A stretch of DNA of 5,547 bases from Caldora sp. SIO3E6 (GCA_010672185.1 JAAHHL010000540.1:1-5547), one strand, 5' to 3'; counted from the stretch's first letter, positions 1 to 4,996 are shown. Translations and numbers: made by a program. The notes: generated from the letters alone by a model not told the origin.

Positions 1-7
1 AGAAACT

Positions 8-42
8 AGGAGGCAGGAGGCAGGAGGCAGGAGGCAGGAGGC
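8..42. repeat. Heptamer tandem array, unit AGGAGGC, 5 copies
   Basis: Five perfect head-to-tail copies of AGGAGGC, followed to about position 78 by degenerate purine-rich copies. The 7-bp period and non-coding position match the STRR repeats known from filamentous cyanobacteria. The same unit reappears inverted at 214-248. Confidence 0.93.
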
Positions 43-102
43 GAGGGAGGAGGAAGGAGGTTCCAAGGAGGTAGGAGATATGTTTCTCCCATTCAATTGG
101 GG

Positions 103-124
103 GCGCGAAGCGCTCCTCAGGAGC
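103..124. repeat. Overlapping small GC-rich palindromes
   Basis: Two back-to-back inverted repeats are visible. GCGC-gaa-GCGC spans 103-113, and GCTCCT-c-AGGAGC spans 112-124. They share two bases, so only one can fold at a time. They lie in the loop between the two opposed heptamer arrays. Neither is followed by a T-run, so a terminator role is not supported. Similar GC-rich palindromes are common dispersed elements in cyanobacterial gaps. Confidence 0.6.
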
Positions 125-213
125 TCTTGAGAAACTAAAAATGACAACAAGATGCCTGAGTTGCTTGATATGACTAGTTTATAACCTTATTTTTAGGCAA
201 GAAAAACTCTTGT

Positions 214-248
214 TCCTCCTGCCTCCTGCCTCCTGCCTCCTGCCTTCT
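214..248. repeat. Heptamer tandem array, unit GCCTCCT (inverse of 8-42)
   Basis: Three perfect GCCTCCT units (221-241) are flanked by one-mismatch units TCCTCCT (214-220) and GCCTTCT (242-248). This is the reverse complement of the array at 8-42. Positions 215-245 pair perfectly with 11-41 over 31 bp, with about 173 bases between them. Confidence 0.93.
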
Positions 249-253
249 AATGC

Positions 254-288
254 TCATTACTCATTACTCATTACTCATTACTTATTAC
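254..288. repeat. Heptamer tandem array, unit TCATTAC
   Basis: Four perfect TCATTAC units (254-281) are followed by one variant, TTATTAC (282-288). The array starts only five bases after the unrelated GCCTCCT array and ends 43 bases from the stop codon of the glycosyltransferase gene. It is an STRR-type repeat with no visible coding role. Confidence 0.93.
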
Positions 289-331
289 TTCCTCCCACCG
301 CAAACGATACAGTTGTAAAGCCTTTCTATGC

Positions 332-1180
332 TTACTCTAATTTGAGATCTTGACAAACTAGAGATTGGTATTGTTCGCGTTTGAATTCCTTGAACCCAGG
401 AATCTGATCGCATATGCGCGTCCAGTTGGGATTTTTGGATTTATCGAAGCGATCGATAATTCTTGGATCGGAATGTTCTTCTTCTTGGTGATAGCAGTAA
501 ATGGAGGGTAAGTACACCGGCTTACATTCGGTTCGAGCGATTAGGCGGTAAGCAAAATCAATATCTTCATATCCCCAATGTCCATCATATTCTTCATCAA
601 ATCCACCAGCTTCAATGGCACTCTCTATTGGGAAAATGGTATTGCAACCATGAAAGAATGCCCAAGGGTGAGGAGTAGTTGTCAACTGTTTGAGATAAGG
701 AAGTCTTCTATCTTCAACGCAATTATAATTAGAAGAACTAGCAATAGGAACCGCCTCTTTGAGTCTTTCCGATGTCAGTGGATCAATATCCGCACGATTA
801 ATAAAAATACGTTCTGCTGTTAAAAATAGCTTTTTGCCTAGATCGTTATTATCGATATACTCGCTTAGGTCTCTCAGATAGTGAGGGGGTAAGATAATGT
901 CGGAGTCTAGGGTAATCATCCATGGATATTGGGAGAGCTTCAAGCCTAGATTGCGAGTTCTACTTAGGGCGTAGGTCGTTTTCAACTTAGGTTGCTTGAG
1001 CAAGTAGAGATTCAGCTTGTCTTTGTAAGCTTCATAAAGCTCATCAAGATTATCAATAGGTGAATTATTATCGACTAAGATAAGCTCAAATGGTACAGAT
1101 TTATCCTGCCAAAGCAAAGATTGCAATGTATTATTGAGAGCAGGCTTACCATTGTAACAAGGGATGACGAAGCTAAACAT
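332..1180 (-). CDS. GT2-family glycosyltransferase (soluble, GT-A fold)
   Basis: This 282-residue protein looks like a cytoplasmic inverting family 2 glycosyltransferase that would move a sugar from a nucleotide-sugar donor to an acceptor. It opens directly with the nucleotide-binding strand FVIPCYN (4-10), followed by LILVDNNS (33-40). The metal-binding DxD motif is DSD at 92-94. HWGYEDIDFAYRL (201-213) matches the WGxEDxD acceptor/catalytic-base motif of galactosaminyltransferase-like GT2 enzymes, and YHQEEE follows at 230-235. No signal peptide or membrane segment is seen. The ATG at 1180 starts one residue before the first core strand, so the N-terminus is unlikely to be longer; no Shine-Dalgarno is visible. 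It begins 19 bp after the HAD gene and is probably co-transcribed with it. Family assignment is strong; donor and acceptor are unknown. Confidence 0.92.
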   Translation of the reverse strand: MFSFVIPCYNGKPALNNTLQSLLWQDKSVPFELILVDNNSPIDNLDELYEAYKDKLNLYLLKQPKLKTTYALSRTRNLGLKLSQYPWMITLDSDIILPPHYLRDLSEYIDNNDLGKKLFLTAERIFINRADIDPLTSERLKEAVPIASSSNYNCVEDRRLPYLKQLTTTPHPWAFFHGCNTIFPIESAIEAGGFDEEYDGHWGYEDIDFAYRLIARTECKPVYLPSIYCYHQEEEHSDPRIIDRFDKSKNPNWTRICDQIPGFKEFKREQYQSLVCQDLKLE

Positions 1181-1199
1181 ATATACAGATTATTAAGTA

Positions 1200-2003
1200 T
1201 TATTGAGTAAATTGCACGAATACACGATCGGGTTTAATATCTTGAGATGACAACTCTTTGTTAACTAAGGCTGTCTCGATACCATAGTCAAGGGCACCTT
1301 TGATATCGGTATGAAGCGTATCGCCCACCATGATGATACCTGCCTTATCTGTAAAGTTGACAGAGGAATGAGCTAAGGCAAATATATCTAGAAAAGGCTT
1401 GCCGATGTAGATAGCTACTCCACCAAGTCGTTCGTACATTTGGGCAACGGAACCGGCACAAAATTGCTTTTCTCCTAGGAGTGAAAGAACGTGTAAATCG
1501 GGATTCACACAGAGCATAGTCATTTTTCTTTCTAGAAATACTTGAAAATCTTGAGGATTCTGAAAAGCAGAATCAGTTGCCGTTAGCAAGATAAATTCTG
1601 CTTCGTCAGGTTGGTTAACTCGCGAGTAGGGTAAACCCTGCAATAGCCGCTCGTGTTGAGCCTCACCAATGTAATAATAACGGGAACCAACAATAGTTTT
1701 GTTAGCCCCTCGATCGCCCCCAAGCAGATATCGAGTCGTGTCTCCAGAGGTGACAATGGCTTGGTAGAATGTTGGGCTAATACCTATGGATGAAAGTTGT
1801 TCGGACATGACTGTCCCAAGAGTTGGTGTATTGCTAATCAAGACAACGGCTTTGCCCCGATTTTTCAAAAATGTCAACCACTCTACAGCATAAGGAAAGC
1901 ATTGCTCCCCATCTATTAGCACGCCCCATAAATCAACAAAGAAAACATCGAATCGTTCGGCAAGTTGGTGCCAGGAATCAGTACGGTCTTTGACGGTCAT
2001 CAT
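1200..2003 (-). CDS. HAD-superfamily class IIA hydrolase (NagD-like, TIGR01459-type)
   Basis: This 267-residue protein is probably a cytoplasmic phosphatase of the haloacid dehalogenase superfamily, with a class IIA cap as in NagD. Motif I is FFVDLWGVLIDG (21-32), with nucleophile Asp24. Motif II is LISNTP (55-60, Ser57). The cap-end signature CVNPD is at 165-169, and a motif III lysine is in GKP (201-203). Motif IV is VGDTLHTDI (226-234), with Asp228 and Asp233 as metal ligands. The residue two after the nucleophile, normally the general acid Asp, is Trp26; as I recall, DxWGV is typical of the TIGR01459 subgroup. Two ATGs are adjacent (2003 and 2000). A GAGG lies one base before the first and four before the second, so the second fits ribosome spacing slightly better. 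The gene lies between two glycosyltransferase genes, which suggests a sugar-phosphate substrate (inference). Confidence 0.92.
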   Translation of the reverse strand: MMTVKDRTDSWHQLAERFDVFFVDLWGVLIDGEQCFPYAVEWLTFLKNRGKAVVLISNTPTLGTVMSEQLSSIGISPTFYQAIVTSGDTTRYLLGGDRGANKTIVGSRYYYIGEAQHERLLQGLPYSRVNQPDEAEFILLTATDSAFQNPQDFQVFLERKMTMLCVNPDLHVLSLLGEKQFCAGSVAQMYERLGGVAIYIGKPFLDIFALAHSSVNFTDKAGIIMVGDTLHTDIKGALDYGIETALVNKELSSQDIKPDRVFVQFTQ

Positions 2004-2042
2004 GCCTCAATATAGTCACTGAAATTAAGTTTGATACAGTCC

Positions 2043-2050
2043 GCGATCGC
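2043..2050. repeat. HIP1 palindrome GCGATCGC (intergenic)
   Basis: A perfect HIP1 octamer lies in the 53-bp gap between the polyprenyl glycosyltransferase and HAD genes. HIP1 is a highly over-represented cyanobacterial palindrome, and six perfect copies occur in this window. Confidence 0.9.
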
Positions 2051-2056
2051 TTTTCC

Positions 2057-3028
2057 CTAAACTCCACTATTACTAGTCCTTTGAGTGGAACCCTCATCAT
2101 GTAACCCTCCTACCTCGGACAATACATATAAAGGTCTACCCTTAATTTCTTCATAAATACGTCCTACATATTCCCCCAAAATACCGATGCTCACTAGTTG
2201 TACCGCACCGAGGAAGAAAATGGCGATCATAATTGTCGCAAAGCCGGTTAAGGGAGATGAGGGAGCAACGATACGCCAGTAGAGAACCAGCATTGCCATC
2301 AGCACTGCTACCAATGCTGCGAGTAAGCCAATATAGGTAGAGAGTCGCAGAGGTATCCTGGAAAAGGAAACTAGACCATTGGCAGCTAAGGATAGAGACT
2401 TGTGAAAAGTATACTTCACTTCCCCGGCAAAGCGCGGGTCTCGTTCATACTGGATAGCAGTTTGAGAGAAACCTACCCAGGAACGGAGTCCTCTAATATA
2501 GCGGTTGCGTTCTGGCATAGTATTGAGGATATCTACTACCCGCCGGTCCATTAAACAAAAGTCTCCTGTATCTAAAGGAATATCGACATCTGCCAGATTT
2601 CTGAGGAGGCGATAAAATACATAGGCAAACAGACGCTTTAACCAACCCTCTTGATACCTTTGGGTACGCTGAGCATAAACAATTTGGTAACCCTGTTGCC
2701 ATTTTTCTACCATTAGGGGGATTAACTCTGGTGGGTCTTGTAGATCAGCATCCAGAATCACAATTACCTGACCACGAACAAAATTTAGACCAGCAGTAAC
2801 TGCAATTTGATGACCAAAGTTACGGGAGAGGCTAAGGTAGCACACTCGTGAATCTTTTTGATGCAGTTCTCGCAATAGCCAAAGAGTGCGATCGCGGCTA
2901 CCATCATTTACCAAGATTAATTCTACTTCCCCTAGCTCATCCATTACCGCCTGCATCCGACGGTAAAGTTCCAGGATGGTTGTTTCTTCGTTATAAACTG
3001 GAACGACTAGGGAATATTTCGGATTCAT
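2057..3028 (-). CDS. Polyprenyl-phosphate glycosyltransferase, DPM1/GtrB-like GT2
   Basis: This membrane-anchored GT2 enzyme probably transfers a hexose from a nucleotide sugar to a polyprenyl phosphate at the inner membrane face, giving a lipid-linked donor. Residues are counted from the upstream ATG at 3049. Seen in order: SLVVPVYNEE (13-22), LILVNDGSRDRT (44-55), LDADLQDPPELIP (99-111, catalytic DAD), RNFGHQ (76-81), the amphipathic segment with YIRGLRSWVGF (184-194) and SFSRIPLRLS (228-237), two membrane helices (about 237-260 and 269-293), and the tail GEYVGRIYEEIKGRP (292-306). This order is diagnostic of the DPM1/GtrB/ArnC-like group. I prefer the ATG at 3028 (323 residues), because the seven residues gained from 3049 are mostly heptamer-repeat translation and relatives start close to the core strand. 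Neither start has a Shine-Dalgarno. It is probably the first gene of a three-gene unit with the HAD and GT2 genes. The sugar is unknown. Confidence 0.93.
   Translation of the reverse strand: MNPKYSLVVPVYNEETTILELYRRMQAVMDELGEVELILVNDGSRDRTLWLLRELHQKDSRVCYLSLSRNFGHQIAVTAGLNFVRGQVIVILDADLQDPPELIPLMVEKWQQGYQIVYAQRTQRYQEGWLKRLFAYVFYRLLRNLADVDIPLDTGDFCLMDRRVVDILNTMPERNRYIRGLRSWVGFSQTAIQYERDPRFAGEVKYTFHKSLSLAANGLVSFSRIPLRLSTYIGLLAALVAVLMAMLVLYWRIVAPSSPLTGFATIMIAIFFLGAVQLVSIGILGEYVGRIYEEIKGRPLYVLSEVGGLHDEGSTQRTSNSGV
2888..2895. repeat. HIP1 palindrome GCGATCGC (in glycosyltransferase gene)
   Basis: A perfect HIP1 octamer lies within the coding region of the polyprenyl glycosyltransferase, in the part encoding the NDGSRDRT loop. 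Confidence 0.9.
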
Positions 3029-3034
3029 TGGTTG

Positions 3035-3076
3035 TTTGTCATTTGTCATTTGTCATTTGTCATTTGTCATTTGTCA
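3035..3076. repeat. Heptamer tandem array, unit TTTGTCA, overlapping a gene start
   Basis: Six perfect copies of TTTGTCA (minus strand TGACAAA). On the minus strand the array supplies repeated ATGA steps just upstream of, and overlapping, possible starts of the polyprenyl glycosyltransferase gene. The ATG at 3049 is inside the array and the ATG at 3028 lies just beyond it. From an array ATG the reading is ATG ACA AAT GAC AAA TGA, and that stop overlaps the ATG two units further on. Confidence 0.95.
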
Positions 3077-3082
3077 TTGGTT

Positions 3083-3100
3083 GTTTGCGCAGCAGCAAAC
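3083..3100. repeat. Inverted repeat (6-bp stem) in gap
   Basis: GTTTGC (3083-3088) pairs with GCAAAC (3095-3100) around a six-base loop. It is just upstream of the heptamer array on the minus strand. No T-run follows on the minus strand, so it is not a standard terminator. It could be a leader hairpin or an incidental palindrome. Confidence 0.5.
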
Positions 3101-3107
3101 TCAGGCA

Positions 3108-3128
3108 TTGTTGGGCATTTACCAACAA
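3108..3128. repeat. Inverted repeat (7-bp stem) in gap
   Basis: TTGTTGG (3108-3114) pairs with CCAACAA (3122-3128) around a seven-base loop. The right arm is also part of the 14-bp periodic CCAACAA repeat family that follows, so the palindrome may result from repeat drift rather than selection for a hairpin. Confidence 0.5.
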
Positions 3129-3173
3129 CTTAATAACCAACAATCAATAACCAACAACTAATAACCAATTATC
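3118..3173. repeat. 14-bp periodic repeat (double heptamer) reaching a stop codon
   Basis: Imperfect 14-bp units based on AATAACCAACAATC lie at 3132-3145, 3146-3159 and 3160-3173, with a weaker first copy at 3118-3131. The last copy overlaps the stop codon (3169-3171) of the pentapeptide-repeat gene, so the repeat abuts coding DNA with no spacer. A period of twice seven suggests origin from a heptamer array that has since diverged. Confidence 0.85.
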
Positions 3174-4440
3174 GACCCAATTGATTGGTAATTCCTTCGC
3201 AACCACCAGGAATTGTGTTACGGGACTCCTCTCCACACCAAGCACAACAGTAATAGCGTTGTTGTTCACTCAGCCGGAGGACACCAGTAAAGTCAACACC
3301 CTCCACCACTGCACCAGTGTAAGCGCCAGTGCGATAGTCAGGGAGGTGAGTACGGCTTAGGGGACTAGCAGTTTCTACTGAACCATAAAACAGTTTAGCT
3401 CCTTTGATATCAGCTCCCACAAGGTTAGCTTCGTACAAAATAGAGCAAGTTAGATTAGCATGAGCTAGGTCACAGTAGCTAAGATTGGTTCTGACCATAT
3501 TGGCACTACTTAGTTCTGTCCACCGGAGATCTGTACCACTAAGGTTTACTCCCGCCAGCATCACGTTCAAGTCAATTACCCGTACTCCACTAATTCGGTC
3601 TTCTTGATAACCTCCTTGACCATCTAGCATGGGTCTTCCTAGATGATTATCCCTTTTCAGGGGAGTGAGTAAACGGGACTGGGACAAAAATCTTAAGACC
3701 TTGGCTTTGCCATTTGCGTCTACACTACTGAGAATAGCTGCTGTTCTACCTTCACAAAATACCCGTTCTTGGGGCCAGTCTTCTAGCAATCCTTCGTCGT
3801 CTAATGCTAGTTCGGAAATTCCTTGAAAGTAAGCATCAATGGTTTGTTGTTGGGTAATCAGGTTTTGTTGAATCGTCAGGTCTTTGGAAATTACGTACTG
3901 CCGCCAAGCAATGTAAGCTGTAACAATAGCAATCATAATTTGCCCTACTGCTCCTATCCATTCTGCCCAGGAACCAAATTCATCCCATTTAGCCTGAGCC
4001 AACCAATTGCTTACACTTCGGTAAAAACCAAGGAATTTGAGCAAGCTTGCGATCGCAATGATAATACCAAAGAAGGCAATTACTTGCGATCGCTGGGAGG
4101 ATGGCAAAAAGTCGTTGAGCCATCGGCGTAGAGTTGGCCAAATTTCCTGGAACGAAACCAGAAGTGCTACCAAGGCTCCCGACATTCCCAGCCAAAAGTT
4201 ATCAATAGTTAATCCTAAAATCAGAATCGCGATCGCGGTGAGAATAATTAGGGAAGCTGACTGCTTAGAAGTTTTAGGTAGTTCATAATTTTGCGTATTT
4301 GTCAACCTAGGTAGTGGTAGGGTAGATAAGTGTTGCTCTGCTTGGTTCTTGGCAGTCAATGCTGGAGATTTACCATTTTGCGAGGTGTCTTCTGTAGTTT
4401 TGTGGGAACTATCTCCAGAGGGATGGGGTGGGATGGTCAT
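3169..4440 (-). CDS. Membrane protein with pentapeptide repeats and Cys-rich tail
   Basis: This 423-residue protein has no assigned reaction. A polar, Ser/Thr/Pro-rich N-terminus (1-60) precedes about four hydrophobic helices (62-79, 82-97, 118-139, 161-179). A soluble linker with the Gln-rich stretch 190-200 follows. Residues about 288-355 are tandem pentapeptides of the A(D/N)LxX type, such as VNLSG, TDLRW, TNLSY, CDLAH, ANLVG and ADIKG, which should fold as a right-handed quadrilateral beta-helix. The tail has CCAWC (398-402) and Cys414, a possible metal site. I recall proteins with this overall design and a similar Cys-containing C-terminus from many cyanobacteria, so it seems an intact family member. 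The ATG at 4440 has no Shine-Dalgarno. The next gene downstream is separated by a repeat-filled gap, so co-transcription is uncertain. A scaffold or envelope role is only a guess. Confidence 0.9.
   Translation of the reverse strand: MTIPPHPSGDSSHKTTEDTSQNGKSPALTAKNQAEQHLSTLPLPRLTNTQNYELPKTSKQSASLIILTAIAILILGLTIDNFWLGMSGALVALLVSFQEIWPTLRRWLNDFLPSSQRSQVIAFFGIIIAIASLLKFLGFYRSVSNWLAQAKWDEFGSWAEWIGAVGQIMIAIVTAYIAWRQYVISKDLTIQQNLITQQQTIDAYFQGISELALDDEGLLEDWPQERVFCEGRTAAILSSVDANGKAKVLRFLSQSRLLTPLKRDNHLGRPMLDGQGGYQEDRISGVRVIDLNVMLAGVNLSGTDLRWTELSSANMVRTNLSYCDLAHANLTCSILYEANLVGADIKGAKLFYGSVETASPLSRTHLPDYRTGAYTGAVVEGVDFTGVLRLSEQQRYYCCAWCGEESRNTIPGGCEGITNQLGR
4049..4236. repeat. Cluster of three HIP1 palindromes in a membrane-protein gene
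   Basis: Perfect GCGATCGC octamers lie at 4049-4056, 4086-4093 and 4229-4236. On the minus strand the copies at 4049 and 4229 encode Ile-Ala-rich parts of the membrane helices, and the one at 4086 lies just before the third helix. All are compatible with the reading frame. Confidence 0.9.
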
Positions 4441-4452
4441 ATTATTGAGATG

Positions 4453-4484
4453 TTAGATTTTAGATTTTAGATTTTAGATTTTAG
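4453..4484. repeat. Heptamer tandem array, unit TTAGATT
   Basis: Four perfect TTAGATT units (4453-4480) plus a four-base partial copy. The array begins 13 bases upstream of the start codon of the pentapeptide-repeat gene, so it must be in that gene's 5' leader or promoter. On the minus strand the unit AATCTAA carries no ATG and no purine-rich ribosome-binding motif. Confidence 0.95.
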
Positions 4485-4538
4485 CCATCAGCTTTCCGTA
4501 AGATATCTTTGGGTTCGTTGCGTTGACCATCATTTTTC

Positions 4539-4546
4539 GCGATCGC
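4539..4546. repeat. HIP1 palindrome GCGATCGC (intergenic)
   Basis: A perfect HIP1 octamer about 100 bp upstream of the pentapeptide-repeat gene and about 60 bp upstream of the plus-strand small ORF. Confidence 0.9.
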
Positions 4547-4606
4547 ATAGATACTGAACAATCTAGTTCCGGTGATCGTTTAGTTACGTAGTGCTATACA
4601 AAAGGG

Positions 4607-4759
4607 ATGTCAGTCTCACTCTCTATTGAGGGTTTACCAGCGTTTCGCAAACCTGTTAAGTTTGGTGGTACAGGAGGAGATCCACTTTGGCAAATTGATA
4701 ACGACAAAATTACTGGCGACCTAAAGGCAGTTCAAGATAGTCCTGTACGTGAAAAATAA
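4607..4759 (+). pseudogene. Small ORF, probable truncated Tse2-like toxin gene
   Basis: A 50-codon ORF runs from ATG to TAA on the strand opposite all other genes. It encodes a short lead, then FRKPVKFGGTGGDPLWQID (residues 13-31), then LKAVQDSP (39-46). From memory, FRKPxKFGGTGxDPVW near the N-terminus resembles cyanobacterial proteins annotated as Tse2-family ADP-ribosyltransferase-like toxins, which are usually well over 100 residues. Here the reading stops soon after the QDSP segment, and no continuation of that kind is evident in the other two frames, so I read it as an intact 5' end with the rest lost. A dispersed repeat begins six bases after the stop. AAAAGGG touches the ATG with no spacing, so initiation would be poor. 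It could instead be a genuine small protein or a chance ORF. The family link is unverified. Confidence 0.4.
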
Positions 4760-4764
4760 TTCAT

Positions 4765-4797
4765 GCATCCCCCAGAATTGGGGTATCTAGGGGGCGA
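4765..4797. repeat. Dispersed palindromic repeat with C-run/G-run hairpin
   Basis: CCCCA (4770-4774) pairs with TGGGG (4779-4783) around GAAT, and a second G-run (4790-4794) follows. Read on the minus strand it is CCCCCTAGATACCCCAATTC and onward. This resembles the CCCCCTAAAT...CCCC...GGGGG intergenic element I know to be scattered through many cyanobacterial genomes. It sits immediately after the truncated small ORF. Confidence 0.55.
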
Positions 4798-4816
4798 AGG
4801 AATACAATTTTTCTGC

Positions 4817-4842
4817 AAAAACAAAAAACCTGCCGCAGCAGG
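4817..4842 (-). terminator. Intrinsic terminator for the minus-strand SnoaL-like gene
   Basis: On the minus strand CCTGC and GCAGG (4838-4842 and 4829-4833) form a five-bp GC-rich stem with a four-base loop. It is followed directly by six T, one G and five T (4828 down to 4817). This is a standard rho-independent layout. It lies about 155 bases past the stop at 4997 and would separate that gene from the pentapeptide-repeat gene. There is no T-run on the plus-strand side, so it acts in one direction only. Confidence 0.7.
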
Positions 4843-4916
4843 GTGGAGAGATTCATTACTAAAAAGGTAATAGCAATGGCTGTTTCCGACGTATAAGGCA
4901 GTTTAGCTGGGACTAT

Positions 4917-4972
4917 GTGAGCGTATTTTAAGCGCTAACTTGCTCTTCTCCCCCACGCTTTTTTTCGCTCAC
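4917..4972. repeat. Distant inverted repeat GTGAGCG / CGCTCAC
   Basis: Perfect 7-bp arms lie at 4917-4923 and 4966-4972 with 42 bases between. Inside are the palindrome AGCGCT (4931-4936) and, just before the right arm, ACGCT running into seven T (4959-4965). It falls in the 3' untranslated region of the SnoaL-like gene, upstream of its terminator. Role unknown; it may be a mRNA 3'-end structure. Confidence 0.5.
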
Positions 4973-4996
4973 CCCCAACAAACTTAGCAGGAAAAG

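Larger units (their letters stand above)
1..331. other. Non-coding end region rich in heptamer repeats
   Basis: No convincing gene lies here. The stretch is downstream of the last minus-strand gene. It holds two arrays of one heptamer in opposite orientation (8-42 and 214-248), small GC-rich palindromes at 103-124, and a different heptamer array at 254-288. The 8-mer AGAAACTA occurs at 1-8 and again at 130-137. I see no hairpin followed by a T-run that would serve as a simple terminator for the gene ending at 332. The long inverted array pair could act as a transcript-end structure instead, which is inference. Confidence 0.7.
4441..4996. other. 556-bp gap with repeats, a small ORF and a terminator
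   Basis: This stretch separates the pentapeptide-repeat gene from the SnoaL-like gene. It holds a heptamer array (4453-4484), a HIP1 site (4539), a 50-codon plus-strand ORF that is probably a gene remnant (4607-4759), a dispersed palindromic repeat (4765-4797), a minus-strand terminator (4817-4842) and a distant 7-bp inverted repeat (4917-4972). The promoter of the pentapeptide-repeat gene should lie between 4441 and about 4600, but I see no box pair I would defend. Confidence 0.7.

Noticed and set aside
80..130. 16-codon plus-strand ORF preceded by AAGGAGG at good spacing
   Set aside because: The apparent ribosome-binding site is a degenerate piece of the purine-rich heptamer array, the peptide is not recognisable, and the ORF runs through the GC-rich palindromes. 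Most likely chance.
1..137. AGAAACTA at 1-8 and 130-137 as target-site duplication of an insertion
   Set aside because: Eight AT-rich bases in a repeat-rich gap can match by chance, and the enclosed DNA has no terminal inverted repeats or transposase.
198..212. CAAGA-aaaac-TCTTG hairpin as terminator
   Set aside because: The stem is only five bp and AT-rich, and there is no T-run on either side at the right position.
214..288. Possible CRISPR-like repeat region
   Set aside because: The units are contiguous 7-bp tandem copies with no spacers, so these are STRR arrays and not CRISPR.
463..823. Plus-strand open frames of 71 and 81 codons
   Set aside because: They lie wholly inside the minus-strand GT2 gene, whose motifs are clear, and the peptides look like no protein family.
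3823..4288. Open frames of 68 to 102 codons on both strands inside the pentapeptide-repeat gene
   Set aside because: They are in other frames of a gene with clear membrane helices and pentapeptide repeats and carry no recognisable domain.
4485..4600. Promoter of the pentapeptide-repeat gene
   Set aside because: Some -10-like AT-rich boxes occur, for example around GATATCTT, but none has a matching -35 at proper spacing, so I do not annotate one.
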